From UBA6168 sp041741095 (lineage in GTDB: Bacteria; Bacteroidota; Bacteroidia; Chitinophagales; Saprospiraceae): 64,000 bases of DNA. A program made the translations under genes and the position numbers. Where the stretch lies: contig JBGSKQ010000143.1 of assembly GCA_041741095.1 (NCBI GenBank), positions 124,001 to 188,000 of the forward strand, given 5' to 3'. Shown here piece after piece: positions 51,294 through 59,871 of this stretch (positions are counted from its first letter, which is position 1; the number at the start of each line of letters is the position of its first letter). Under the pieces are notes generated by a model. That model did not search any database. It worked only from the letters and a program-made list of their open reading frames with translations, and was not told where the DNA came from.

Positions 51294-51683
51294 TTATTTC
51301 AACCGCTCCAGCACCCCCTTCCGCTTTACGATGTTTTTGTAATCCCATTGAATGAGCCGGGACTTTTCCAGCCAGCGTTGCAGGTCTTCGGCATTGATTT
51401 GGTTGGCAGTGGTGTAACGAATTTCTGCGGCCTTAAATCTGCCTTCATTTTGCAGGGCCGCTTCGTCGAAGGTCTGGCCGCTCCAAAACAACAGCCGGAT
51501 ACCGTTTTTCAGTTTGCTATACCCGACCACCGGGTTGCCGTCCAGGAACCAAACCGGGTGCGCATGCCAAATCTTGTTCTCTGCCTCCGGCAGGTGGCGG
51601 CTTATTTCCTGTCCCAATAGGTTGCAGATTTCCTGGTATGCTGTGGTTTGGGCGTCGTTGTAGGCTTGAATGGCTTCGTTCAT
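51294..51683 (-). CDS. DUF1801 domain protein
   Basis: 129 residues. KIWHAHPVWFLDGNPVVGYSKLKNGIRLLFWSG is the DUF1801 core (the YdhG-like pattern of a W-x-P stretch followed by KxG and FWSG). EAALQNEGRFKAAEIRY follows. Small cytoplasmic protein; the family has no firm biochemical role. Single gene lying between two terminators. Confidence 0.85.
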   Translation of the reverse strand: MNEAIQAYNDAQTTAYQEICNLLGQEISRHLPEAENKIWHAHPVWFLDGNPVVGYSKLKNGIRLLFWSGQTFDEAALQNEGRFKAAEIRYTTANQINAEDLQRWLEKSRLIQWDYKNIVKRKGVLERLK

Positions 51684-51726
51684 TGTTCAAATTTTGGAGG
51701 TGTTAAAATTAGCTTTTATCCTAAAG

Positions 51727-51765
51727 AAAAAGCCCTTCGACAAATCGCATGTCAAAGGGCTTTTA
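51727..51765 (-). terminator. Terminator of tRNA-Cys
   Basis: Stem AAAAAGCCCTTCGAC with GTCAAAGGGCTTTT (one mismatch) just downstream of the tRNA on the minus strand, followed by T-rich sequence. Confidence 0.85.
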
Positions 51766-51772
51766 GAATTTT

Positions 51773-51846
51773 TGGAGGTCGGTAGCGGAGTCGAACCGCT
51801 GTACGAGGTTTTGCAGACCTCTGCCTAGCCACTCGGCCAACCGACC
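51773..51846 (-). tRNA. tRNA-Cys (anticodon GCA)
   Basis: 74 nt including an encoded CCA. Acceptor stem GGTCGGT pairs with ACCGACC; discriminator U73 is typical of tRNA-Cys. D arm GCCGAGTGGCTAGGC, anticodon stem GAGGT/ACCTC with loop CTGCAAA (GCA anticodon), T arm AGCGG-TTCGACT-CCGCT. All four arms pair without mismatch. Confidence 0.97.
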
Positions 51847-51883
51847 GTATTTTGTGTTGAACGTGCTTTTTTCAAAGCGGATG

Positions 51884-51916
51884 CAAATGTAAGGGATTTT
51901 TTTAAAGGATGTCAAA
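51884..51916 (-). promoter_or_regulatory. Promoter of tRNA-Cys
   Basis: Minus strand: TTTG, 21 bases, TACATTTG, ending about 38 bases before the tRNA 5' end. Confidence 0.7.
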
Positions 51917-52023
51917 TCCGTTTCCCTTTCGCCGATTTTATTTTTCCAAATTGGGCAGCCGTTCAAACCGCCTCACATTACACGGATTTGCAGGCTTTGG
52001 TTTCTTTTCCGAGCAAATTTTTT

Positions 52024-53040
52024 TCAAAAAATATTTTGCGGAATAGTAAAATGAAAGGTGGTGCCCGCACCAAGCTGCGATCTGTACCAAATATCCCCCT
52101 TGTGCATTTTCACGATTTTTTTGCAGATGGCCAAGCCCATCCCCGTGCCGGGCCTATCGAGGTGGTTGACACGCTGGAAAGGCTGAAACGCTTTTTCCTG
52201 GTACTCTTCTTCCATGCCCAGGCCATTGTCGGACACGGCAAAATGCCATGCGTCGTTTTGTTTTTCACAACTGATTTTGATGTGCGGGGCAGCGTCGGAT
52301 TTGAATTTGATGGCATTGCCTGCCAGGTTTTGGAACAACTGCAACATACCAGAACTGTGTACGGTCATTTCAGGCAAACTGGCATATTCTAATACAGCCT
52401 GGCTTCCTTCGATTTCTTCCTGTAGGTTGAACTTGACCATTGCCAGGGTTTGGTTCAAATCCGTTTTTTCAAAAAAGCGCTCTTTGCCCGATGATGAGTA
52501 TTCAAGCAGGTCACGAATGATGTTGTTCATGTGGCTGGCACCTTTCACGATAAAGTCTATGAACTGATCCGCATCTGCATCTAATTGGCCACCATAGCGC
52601 CTTTTCAGCAGCCCGGCATAGCTGGCAATGGAGCGCAAGGGGCTTTTCAGGTCGTGGGAAGCGATGTGGGAAAACTGCTCCAGTTCGTTGTACGACATTT
52701 CCAGTTCGTGCAGGTTTTCGGCCATTTTCATGGATTGTTCTTCCAGCAATTGTTTTTGCTGTTGAAGCTCGATGTTTTTGGCCTCGATTTCAGCCTTTTG
52801 GCGGAAAAGTTCCTGGTTTGCCCGCTCGATGATGTCCTTTTGCCGCTTTTGCTCTTCGATGGTTTTGTTGAGCAGGTTGATAATGATGGACTTGTCCTTC
52901 AGAATGCGCTTCATCTGAAAGTCCAGCCTTGCTTGTTCCTTTTCAAAATCTTTAGCGCAGGAACAAAGCGCTGTTTTTAGGCTGGGCGGTAAGTTGGGCG
53001 AGGATAATAAATTGTCAAACGTGTTGGAATTAGCTTGCAT
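52024..53040 (-). CDS. Soluble sensor histidine kinase
   Basis: 338 residues without membrane segments. Residues about 35-118 form a coiled coil (LLNKTIEEQKRQKDIIERAN, Glu/Gln/Lys-rich). HisKA has phosphoacceptor H129 in SHIASHDLKSPL. The ATPase domain has the N box NLAGNAIKFKS, G1 DNGLGM and G2 GTGMGLAICKKIV. It lies 43 bp downstream of the FIST gene in the same direction, so the FIST protein probably provides the input and this kinase the output; no response regulator is adjacent. Confidence 0.94.
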   Translation of the reverse strand: MQANSNTFDNLLSSPNLPPSLKTALCSCAKDFEKEQARLDFQMKRILKDKSIIINLLNKTIEEQKRQKDIIERANQELFRQKAEIEAKNIELQQQKQLLEEQSMKMAENLHELEMSYNELEQFSHIASHDLKSPLRSIASYAGLLKRRYGGQLDADADQFIDFIVKGASHMNNIIRDLLEYSSSGKERFFEKTDLNQTLAMVKFNLQEEIEGSQAVLEYASLPEMTVHSSGMLQLFQNLAGNAIKFKSDAAPHIKISCEKQNDAWHFAVSDNGLGMEEEYQEKAFQPFQRVNHLDRPGTGMGLAICKKIVKMHKGDIWYRSQLGAGTTFHFTIPQNIF

Positions 53041-53083
53041 AAATATGTTATCAAAGTGTTTGTCATGGGTTGGGGGCCTTGGA

Positions 53084-54220
53084 TTATTTTTCCCTTAGAA
53101 GTACCAATGAGCATGTTTCGTTATGAAATTCGCAGATGCCGTTGGAGGTGGGGCCTATTTCGCCATAAGTGAAAAATCCGGCCATAGGTTTTTTCCAAAA
53201 ATCATAAATGCCCTTCACTTCATCTTCGATGAGCGGGCCAAGGGCGGCGTGCCGTCCTTTGCAGCTAAACAAGATGAGCGCATCGGCCTCTTCGGCCTTG
53301 TTGCGCAATTGGGAAAAATCCTCGATGGTTTGGTCAATCACCTCAAACCCCGGAATAATAGAAAAACGGAACTTATCGCCTTCCCTTACCCCACCGGCCA
53401 GGGTCAAGGTGCGGGTATGGTCGTCGCCCATCAATGGGGACCGCAGCACGGTAGTGCCGTCTTCCCGGATGATTTGCAATGGATACTGTGCGCTGATGGT
53501 GCTAAGGGTTTTGCCCTTCACCTCCGAATTGTCGAAGTAGCCAAAGTATTTGATAAACACGTCCAGGGCCGGTTCGTCGTTGATGGCATATACCACATTG
53601 CCCTCTGCATTGGTGATGATGTTTTCCATGCCCACGCCTTCCCACCCGCTTGTGGCCATTCCCTTCACTTCTATTTTGTCGGCATCCAGCAATAATACGA
53701 CCATGCCGTTGTCCGTCACGCTGTTATTGTCAAAAATCGAGGTGGCGACAAATGTCAGATCGTCGGCAGCCAGCCCGCCGTAAATGGCCACATCCGGCCC
53801 TGCTCCGTCCCGGAGGCCAAAAACGATCTGTTCGGCGTCAATCGCCACGCCGCCAGAGCCTACGATGAGCGCCGGGTTGGCAAACTTCTCCCTGGCCAAG
53901 AGGCCAGCCTCCTTTCCGGTTTGATAGACCCCCTTCCCGCCATATTCCGAATAATAAATGCTGAAATATTGTGGGTCAATGTCCATCAACAGGCCTACCG
54001 TTACATTGTCATATACCTCGTCGTTGAGGATTTCGCCTGCCGTAGAGCAGCCAAAGACAGCGATGCTGTGCCGATCAAAAGCTTTGCTAACCAATTGGAA
54101 ATCAAAAGTTAACGATGAAAAGGCAATCGCCACGGTCGGCTTGAAACCATCAGCGCAAAGATCGGAAAGCTGGCTTTCGAGCGCTTCGATGGAACTGGCG
54201 TTAAAGGATTTTACAGTCAT
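53084..54220 (-). CDS. FIST N/C domain sensory protein
   Basis: 378 residues. The N-terminal FIST domain (about 20-215) shows CADGFKPTVAIAFSS, IAVFGCSTAGEI, VGSGGVAIDAEQIVFGLRDG and IYGGLAADDL. The C-terminal FIST domain (about 215-365) includes EPALDVFIKYFG, PLMGDDHTRTLTLAGGVREG, ALILFSCKGRHAALG and FFTYGEIGP. The family is predicted to bind small ligands, perhaps amino acids, and to feed signalling proteins. The histidine kinase gene follows directly. Confidence 0.93.
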   Translation of the reverse strand: MTVKSFNASSIEALESQLSDLCADGFKPTVAIAFSSLTFDFQLVSKAFDRHSIAVFGCSTAGEILNDEVYDNVTVGLLMDIDPQYFSIYYSEYGGKGVYQTGKEAGLLAREKFANPALIVGSGGVAIDAEQIVFGLRDGAGPDVAIYGGLAADDLTFVATSIFDNNSVTDNGMVVLLLDADKIEVKGMATSGWEGVGMENIITNAEGNVVYAINDEPALDVFIKYFGYFDNSEVKGKTLSTISAQYPLQIIREDGTTVLRSPLMGDDHTRTLTLAGGVREGDKFRFSIIPGFEVIDQTIEDFSQLRNKAEEADALILFSCKGRHAALGPLIEDEVKGIYDFWKKPMAGFFTYGEIGPTSNGICEFHNETCSLVLLREK

Positions 54221-54386
54221 GGTTTTACAGATTTGGTATCAAATATTTTGAAATTGAAAAGCTACTGCTCGTTTAGGAACATGGGAATGGGAAAAACAAA
54301 GGGAAGGAAAAAATGAAAAGCAAGCTTATCAGGCAAAAAAAGTGCCAGCACCCAACAATGGGATTTACAAACACTTTAAACACCAC

Positions 54387-56126
54387 CTAACGGAGCAAAA
54401 GGAGCGTACCCCGTTTTTCAGTTGACCTGCCATCGGCTTGAATGGCTTTTATCATATAAACATAAGTGCCCTGTGGCAGGGGCTTGTCATTTTTTTCGCC
54501 GTTCCAGCCGTCGTCTGGGATATTGCTGTAAAACAGCTCCTGCCCGTAGCGGTCGAAAATCCGCATTTCATAACTCAAAAGGTTATCAAAAATGAGCAAT
54601 GGCTTGAACTCGTTGTTAAAACCTTCTGGCACGAAGGCGTTGGGCACCAAAATGCGCACCCGCTGTTCCACGCAGGCTATGTTGGATTTGCTTTCCAGCG
54701 CCATTTGGGTGCCATCGGGGGCCGTGACGGTGTGTTGGGCCACTACAAAATAACAGGATTCAGCATCTTCAGGATTGGATGGGTCAAACTCGGCGTCGAA
54801 ACTGGTAGCAGTAGCTCCAATGGTTCCAATTTGGGAAGTGGTATTGCCAGTTATTTTAAAAATGGAATAAGCATCCACTATTGAATTTTCCATGTCAAAC
54901 CCCGTCCATTCGAGGTGGTTCAAGTTGCCCTGGGCGCTTATTGCTGTAAGGAAAATGGTGGAACCATAGCCCGACGCCGTGATGGAATCGCAGAGATCCT
55001 GTGCTTGTATTTTATAAAAAACCTTGCCCAGACCTGCCGCATCTGAAATGTCCGTTATGCCGTTTTCTGCCGCCAATAGGGGCGGTTGCGGCACAGGCGA
55101 AAAAGTTGAAATGGCTTGATAAGCAGCATTTTGGTCGCTGCTCAGCAGTTGAGCTTCTTTGACCTCCGCTGTTGGGTTCCAAACCCACGTGACCACAGCC
55201 TGGTTGTTCGCACCTACGCTGATGTTTTTTAAATACAATCCTTCCACTGGCTGTACAATATCAGCCGTCAAGCAGGTTTCGTTGGAGGTGGAAGTGAAGC
55301 CCGTGCCGCCTTCGAAGGCTTTTACATAAAAACAATAGGTGCTACCGTCCTGTACATTTGGATAAGCAAAAACCGAATCGGTGGCAAGTAGGGTTTGGGC
55401 GAGAGCGAATGCCCCACCATTTTCGCTCACCCATAGTTCCTGCTTTTCAATCCCCGCCAGCCAGTTTTGGTATTTGTTCCAATGCAGGGAAAAGGCCCTG
55501 TCGCATTGGCCGATATTGGCCTCCAAAAAAATAGTCTTGTGTTTGAGATCAAAAATGCTGGTGTTGCCACAGCGGTCGAGCGCATTGACGAGATAGGTTT
55601 CGGATTGTTGGCCAGGATTAGAGTTGAGGTCCAAATAAGTGGTGCCGCTGAAAACCGTGTCCACCGGGATGACGCCGATGGAGGTTTGCCGATAAATAAT
55701 GTAGGCATAGACCTCAGGGGAAGGGCTGGGCTGCCAACTCAAAAAAGCTTCGTCGCCGTTTACCGTTACGTATTCGATGGGCGAGACTTCTGGCGGGCGG
55801 TTGTCGAGGGTATCGGAGGGAATAGCTGTTTCGCCTGGGCAAGTGTAATTGCTCAACAGGTAAAAAAACCATTGCTCGCCGCTTGGATTGATATGGTAAT
55901 AGGCTGTCTGGGCAGGGTTGGAGATGGAAGCTAAAAGAACAAAAGGCCCATTGGGGCTTTGGCTGCCATAAATGTCGTAGCTGTTAAAAGCTCCGCAAGT
56001 GTTGTTGGGCAGTTCCCAGAAAAGGGAATCGCCTTTCACACAAATGAAATCAGGAGGGAAAATTTGTGCATTTGCCGAACTGAAGAGCGCTGTCAAAAAA
56101 AACAAAATGGTGTATAATTTCTTCAT
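54387..56126 (-). CDS. Secreted beta-rich protein with T9SS type B (gliding-associated) C-terminal domain
   Basis: 579 residues with a signal peptide (MKKLYTILFFLTALFSSANA). The body consists of fibronectin III-like modules (EAFLSWQPSPSPEVYAYIIYR at about 125; further copies to about 480). The last 85 residues are the gliding-associated domain (LVPNAFVPEGFNNEFKPL, RIFDRYGQELFYSN, LPQGTYVYMIKA, TLLLLR). It should be exported by T9SS. No PorP/SprF gene is adjacent; the small lipoprotein 24 bp upstream shares its operon. Function unknown, perhaps surface structure or adhesion. Confidence 0.9.
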   Translation of the reverse strand: MKKLYTILFFLTALFSSANAQIFPPDFICVKGDSLFWELPNNTCGAFNSYDIYGSQSPNGPFVLLASISNPAQTAYYHINPSGEQWFFYLLSNYTCPGETAIPSDTLDNRPPEVSPIEYVTVNGDEAFLSWQPSPSPEVYAYIIYRQTSIGVIPVDTVFSGTTYLDLNSNPGQQSETYLVNALDRCGNTSIFDLKHKTIFLEANIGQCDRAFSLHWNKYQNWLAGIEKQELWVSENGGAFALAQTLLATDSVFAYPNVQDGSTYCFYVKAFEGGTGFTSTSNETCLTADIVQPVEGLYLKNISVGANNQAVVTWVWNPTAEVKEAQLLSSDQNAAYQAISTFSPVPQPPLLAAENGITDISDAAGLGKVFYKIQAQDLCDSITASGYGSTIFLTAISAQGNLNHLEWTGFDMENSIVDAYSIFKITGNTTSQIGTIGATATSFDAEFDPSNPEDAESCYFVVAQHTVTAPDGTQMALESKSNIACVEQRVRILVPNAFVPEGFNNEFKPLLIFDNLLSYEMRIFDRYGQELFYSNIPDDGWNGEKNDKPLPQGTYVYMIKAIQADGRSTEKRGTLLLLR

Positions 56127-56150
56127 TTTTCGTCACGTAATCTTCCTTGT

Positions 56151-56879
56151 TTATTGCAGGCTCAACTTCGTTTTGAATTTTTGCTCAAACGCACTCATGT
56201 CGTACACATCGGCCAGGCGGTAGGCCATTTGCCATTCTTTTGAAATATTTTTTTTGAAAAAAACCAAACCAAGGCCCTTTGCATACACTTCCATGCCACT
56301 GTATTCGAGTTCCAGGTGGCCTTCGGTTTCCTGATCCACCAGCTCACGGGTCAGGAATTTCACGGCGGGCAAGTTTTTTCCATCAAAAATAACGGTTGTG
56401 TCCTTGTCAAATTGCCTGTTGCGTACATGCGATACCGTGGCGCTGTCCGCCAAGGATTGCCATGTTACCGAAGAAAGCAGCACGCCCGGCGGGTCATTTA
56501 CCTGGAAGGGGAACACATTTGCCGCCTCGATGTTGGCTGGCAATTGCACCTTTTTGCCCGTGCTGTCTTTTTCATACATATAAAAGTCGGCCAATAGCAT
56601 CCCGTTACTGGCCCGCTCTTCCCGCACCAATTGGTCGGGCGAAAATTCAGGATCATAAGCAGTGCCGAGCAGGTATCGCTGGCCGCCTTCTTCTATTGAT
56701 TTGTAGTACCAATACATGGGCGGGTCGTTGGGGTTGCCCACTGACTGGTATTCGTACACTTTGCCAGCTTCCAGTTTATTTAATGGGAAATAAAAAGCTT
56801 CTATGTTGCGCTTGCCGTTAGCGTTTCCACAGCTATTTAAAAAAATAAAAAGAGGAAAAATGTAAAGGATATTTTTCAT
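56151..56879 (-). CDS. Hypothetical lipoprotein
   Basis: 242 residues from the ATG at 56879 (MKNILYIFPLFIFLNSCGN), whose lipobox LNSC suggests lipidation; the frame's earlier ATG would add five residues before the signal. The rest is soluble and mixed alpha/beta (AGKVYEYQSVGNPNDPPMYWYYKS, LGTAYDPEFSPDQLVREE, LELEYSGMEVYAKGLGLVFFKK). I do not recognise a family. It precedes the type B T9SS gene by 24 bp in one operon. Confidence 0.75.
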   Translation of the reverse strand: MKNILYIFPLFIFLNSCGNANGKRNIEAFYFPLNKLEAGKVYEYQSVGNPNDPPMYWYYKSIEEGGQRYLLGTAYDPEFSPDQLVREERASNGMLLADFYMYEKDSTGKKVQLPANIEAANVFPFQVNDPPGVLLSSVTWQSLADSATVSHVRNRQFDKDTTVIFDGKNLPAVKFLTRELVDQETEGHLELEYSGMEVYAKGLGLVFFKKNISKEWQMAYRLADVYDMSAFEQKFKTKLSLQ

Positions 56880-56912
56880 AAAGCAAAAACACATAAACTG
56901 CGAGCCGTCATG

Positions 56913-57007
56913 TTTTGTGCATGGTTGATGAAGGTTTATGAGGTTGATAAGGGTTGATAATCAACCTGTTATAAACTCTTATCAACTTTATCAACCATGC
57001 GCAAAAC
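56913..57007. repeat. Long inverted repeat with 9-10 nt period
   Basis: Left arm 56913-56960 (GGTTGATGAA, GGTTTATGA, GGTTGATAAG) and right arm 56961-57007 (TTATCAACTT, TATCAACCATGC) are largely complementary and meet without a loop, so they could extrude as a long hairpin between the lipoprotein and rsmI. Confidence 0.8.
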
Positions 57008-57044
57008 TTGGCGGTGTGAGCTATAAATACCCAAACACCGCTCC

Positions 57045-57707
57045 TCAAACCCCGCCCACCATAACGACGATTTCACCCTTCACATTTTTCTGCTGGTAAA
57101 ATGCGATGAGTCCAGCCAGGGTGTCCGTCTTTACTTCTTCATGGATTTTGCTCAACTCACGGGCCACACTGGCCGGGCGTTCCGGGCCGCAATGTTCGGC
57201 CAGTTGTTCGAGGCACTTCACCAGTCGGTTGGGCGATTCGTACAGGATAAAGGTATGTGGCAGGGTAGCCAGGTATTGCAACCGCGTTTGCCGCCCTTTT
57301 TTATGGGGCAAAAAACCCTCAAAATGGAACTTGTCGGAAGGCAGGCCTGAAGCCGCCAAGGCTGGCACAAAGGCCGTAGCACCGGGCAGGCACTCTACCC
57401 TGACGCCTTCTTTCACACATTCCCGCACCAACAAAAAACCAGGATCTGAAATGCCCGGTGTGCCGGCATCTGAAACAAGGGCGAAGGTGGCCCCTGATTT
57501 AAGTTGCGCTACGATGGTGGATGTAATCTGGTGCTCGTTGAAGGCATGAAAGGCCGCTATGGGCGTTTCGATTTGAAAATGCTGGAGTAGTTTGCGGGAA
57601 ACCCTCGTGTCTTCCGCCCAGATTTTGTCCACCTCTTTCAGTATGCGCAAGGCCCGGAGGGTGATGTCCTCTAGGTTGCCGATAGGAGTGGGAACGAGGT
57701 AAAGCAC
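57045..57707 (-). CDS. rsmI: 16S rRNA (cytidine(1402)-2'-O)-methyltransferase RsmI
   Basis: 220 residues. MLYLVPTPIGNLEDITLRALR, VDKIWAEDTRVSRKLLQHF, LVSDAGTPGISDPGF, VECLPGATAFVPALAASGLP and SVARELSKIHEEV are the signature stretches of this SAM-dependent methylase. It lacks the C-terminal domain of the roughly 286-residue E. coli protein but has the whole catalytic domain, as I recall for Bacteroidota versions. It modifies C1402 in the decoding centre. Confidence 0.95.
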   Translation of the reverse strand: MLYLVPTPIGNLEDITLRALRILKEVDKIWAEDTRVSRKLLQHFQIETPIAAFHAFNEHQITSTIVAQLKSGATFALVSDAGTPGISDPGFLLVRECVKEGVRVECLPGATAFVPALAASGLPSDKFHFEGFLPHKKGRQTRLQYLATLPHTFILYESPNRLVKCLEQLAEHCGPERPASVARELSKIHEEVKTDTLAGLIAFYQQKNVKGEIVVMVGGV

Positions 57708-57734
57708 AGGTGGGCGTTGGGTGAAAGGATGGTG

Positions 57735-57838
57735 ATTTGATTTAAGATTTCAGATTACATGATATTTGATTTTTGATTTGGAGGCACAGGTACTGCAAAA
57801 TCTGAAATCTTAAATCATGTAATCTTAAATCAAACAGC
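57735..57838. repeat. Heptamer inverted-repeat array
   Basis: Left arm (GATTTAA, GATTTCA, GATTACAT, GATATTT, GATTTTT) and right arm (AAATCTG, AAATCTT, AAATCATG) are complementary around about 25 bases; fills the rsmI/purS gap. One of the clearest members of the family. Confidence 0.85.
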
Positions 57839-57840
57839 AA

Positions 57841-58095
57841 TCAGTTGGCGGCTTCGACTGTAAAGGAATACGTTTCCATGATCATATTAGCCAGCAGTTT
57901 TTTGCAGGCTGTGTCCACTTTGGCGGTGGCGTCCTCTTGGCTATCTGCATCCAGCATCATGTGGATGTGCTTGCCGATGCGGATGTCGTCCACGCCGCTA
58001 ATGTCGAGGTTTTTCATGTTGTTGGCCACTGTCTTGCCCTGTGGGTCGAGCAGTTCTTTGTGGGGCATGATGTCAATTTCTGCAATGAATTTCAT
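57841..58095 (-). CDS. purS: Phosphoribosylformylglycinamidine synthase subunit PurS
   Basis: 84 residues from the ATG at 58095 (MKFIAEIDIMPHKELLDPQG); the longer frame begins inside the repeat array. The ferredoxin-like fold motif PQGKTVANNMKNLDISGVDDIRIGKHIHMML is characteristic. PurS assembles with PurL and PurQ to form FGAM in purine synthesis. purL and purQ are not in the window. The gene follows pssA in the same direction, but the two are separated by the array. Confidence 0.93.
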   Translation of the reverse strand: MKFIAEIDIMPHKELLDPQGKTVANNMKNLDISGVDDIRIGKHIHMMLDADSQEDATAKVDTACKKLLANMIMETYSFTVEAAN

Positions 58096-58105
58096 AAGTT
58101 TATTT

Positions 58106-58175
58106 GAACGATGAACTATGAATGATGAACCTAAAACTGGCAAGTTCATAGCTCATCATTTATAGTTCATCATTT
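58106..58175. repeat. Heptamer inverted-repeat array carrying the pssA stop codon
   Basis: Left arm 58106-58130 (GAACGAT, GAACTAT, GAATGAT) and right arm 58144-58175 (GTTCATA, GCTCATC, ATTTATA, GTTCATC). The last codons and stop of pssA (ending at 58156) lie within the right arm. Confidence 0.85.
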
Positions 58176-58875
58176 TACAAACGGCGGAGAATAGGACATA
58201 CACAGCGATGATGGGAGAGAAGGCTGCTTCTTTCAGAAAAACAATCATCAGCACTGCGATGGCGGCAAAGATAAATCGAATCTCGTTGCCCTTCCAAGCC
58301 AGGTTTTTGAATTTCAGGCTGAACATGGGCAGGTTGCTTACCATCAACCAAGAAAGGATGGGGATAATGGAGTAAACAAACACAGGCTGTATCACAAAAT
58401 CGGCGAGGCCATAAGAGTCGTGGTGGTAAATGAGCATCAGGCCAACGGCAAAGGCCGTGCAGGCGGGGGTGGGCATTCCGATAAAATCTTCCGTTTGGCG
58501 GGTATCCAGGTTGAAAATAGCGAGGCGCAAGGCGGCAAACAAGGTGACGAGGAAAGCGGGCGAGGCCGCCAGCGTCAGTTCAATCGGCAGCACGTCCCTG
58601 CCCGAAAAACCTTTTACCAGCAGCATATAAAGGATAGCGCCCGGCACTACGCCAAAGGATACCATGTCCGCCAGGGAGTCCAACTGCCCTCCGAGGGGCG
58701 ATTTCACTTTCAGCACCCTGGCAAAAGTGCCGTCCAGGTAGTCGGCCACGCCGCCGGCCAGGCTGAAGAAAAAGGCCTGCACAAACTGCCCATAAAGTAC
58801 GCTGGCCAGCGCACAGCAACCCAGGAAAAGGTTGATGAGTGTGATGAAATTCGGTATGTTCTTTTTTACAGGCAA
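58156..58875 (-). CDS. pssA: CDP-diacylglycerol--serine O-phosphatidyltransferase
   Basis: 239 residues. The only start consistent with the frame is TTG at 58875, since a stop lies upstream and a good promoter at 58905-58934. The CDP-alcohol phosphotransferase motif is intact (DYLDGTFARVLK ... GGQLDSLADMVSFG). About seven hydrophobic segments span the inner membrane. It makes phosphatidylserine for phosphatidylethanolamine. The C-terminal residues MMNYK and the stop are encoded by a heptamer repeat array, so the native end was probably replaced or trimmed. Confidence 0.92.
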   Translation of the reverse strand: MPVKKNIPNFITLINLFLGCCALASVLYGQFVQAFFFSLAGGVADYLDGTFARVLKVKSPLGGQLDSLADMVSFGVVPGAILYMLLVKGFSGRDVLPIELTLAASPAFLVTLFAALRLAIFNLDTRQTEDFIGMPTPACTAFAVGLMLIYHHDSYGLADFVIQPVFVYSIIPILSWLMVSNLPMFSLKFKNLAWKGNEIRFIFAAIAVLMIVFLKEAAFSPIIAVYVLFSAVCKMMNYK

Positions 58876-58904
58876 AGTAAATCTTGTGCTGTTTTTATGG
58901 CGGA

Positions 58905-58934
58905 CAAATGTAATTTAAAAACACAATTCACAAC
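58905..58934 (-). promoter_or_regulatory. Promoter of pssA
   Basis: Minus strand: GTTG, 18 bases, TACATTTG; leader of about 25 bases to the TTG start, supporting that start. Confidence 0.7.
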
Positions 58935-59017
58935 GCCAGTGGACAATTACAGACGAGTTTCGCCATTCAGCCGATAAACGCCCCAACCATTTGGCCCAGG
59001 TCTATGTTTTCAGGCAG

Positions 59018-59053
59018 TTGTTTTAGTACAATCCCAAGGGCTGCCTATATTTG
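59018..59053 (+). promoter_or_regulatory. Promoter of the rhomboid cluster
   Basis: TTG, 25 bases (slightly long), TATATTTG. Lies inside the longer reading frame that opens at 59059, supporting the ATG at 59125 as start. Confidence 0.5.
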
Positions 59054-59124
59054 GGCGTTTGGCCGTTTCACAAAAAAAGAAACCATCGCCAACGACCCAC
59101 TTTGCTCACTATCAAACAGCACGA

Positions 59125-59748
59125 ATGTACCTATCCGACGTTGTCAAAAACTTGCTGATCATCAACATCATCGCTTATGTCCTTACCCATTTGACCGGGG
59201 AATTTGGCCAAGAATGGTTGATCAGGTTGAGTGTTTTTTACCCTGCCTCGCCCTATTTTGAACCCTATCAAATAGTCACCTACATGTTCATGCACGGCAA
59301 CGTGACGCACATATTTTTCAATATGTTTGCCCTGTACATGTTCGGGACGCCGATAGAGACGAGTTGGGGGCCAAAACGTTTTCTTTTTTACTATCTTTTT
59401 ACGGGATTTGGTGCATTGGTTTTGCAATTTCTTGTTCAGTTCATTGCGCTGAGGCAAGGTTGGGAAGATCCCGAATCCATCAACTATCCGTTGTTGGGTG
59501 CTTCGGGCGCAGTTTTTGGCTTATTGGCGGCCTATGGGATGATGTTCCCAAACAGTATTTTGCAGCTCATCATCCCGCCCGTCAGGATGAAGGCGAAATA
59601 TTTCGTCATCATTTACGCAGCCCTGGAGCTTTTTTTGGGGGTAGGCGGCTTCCAAAGTGGTATAGCCCATTTTGCCCATTTGGGCGGTGCGCTGTTCGGG
59701 GCTTTGCTCATCCTGTATTGGCGGCATCGGGGCGAGCGATTGTATTAA
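59125..59748 (+). CDS. Rhomboid family intramembrane serine protease
   Basis: 207 residues from the ATG at 59125. Six hydrophobic segments. Conserved features are the His/Asn stretch YMFMHGNVTHIFFNMFALYMFG, the catalytic S127 in LGASGAVFGLLAA and the catalytic His in HFAHLGGALFGALL. It cleaves membrane proteins within the bilayer. First of a same-strand group of two rhomboids and an EEP-family protein, an order I recall from other Bacteroidota genomes. Confidence 0.93.
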   Translation: MYLSDVVKNLLIINIIAYVLTHLTGEFGQEWLIRLSVFYPASPYFEPYQIVTYMFMHGNVTHIFFNMFALYMFGTPIETSWGPKRFLFYYLFTGFGALVLQFLVQFIALRQGWEDPESINYPLLGASGAVFGLLAAYGMMFPNSILQLIIPPVRMKAKYFVIIYAALELFLGVGGFQSGIAHFAHLGGALFGALLILYWRHRGERLY

Positions 59749-59871
59749 ACTTTTCAATCCAGTAATTTTGCTTTTTACTGATGTTTGAAATTTGGTTTTC
59801 GATACCTGCTTGATGGGCTTATGTGTTATCAAAAATCAAACATCCGGCATCGAATATCCGTTTTCCAGCAC

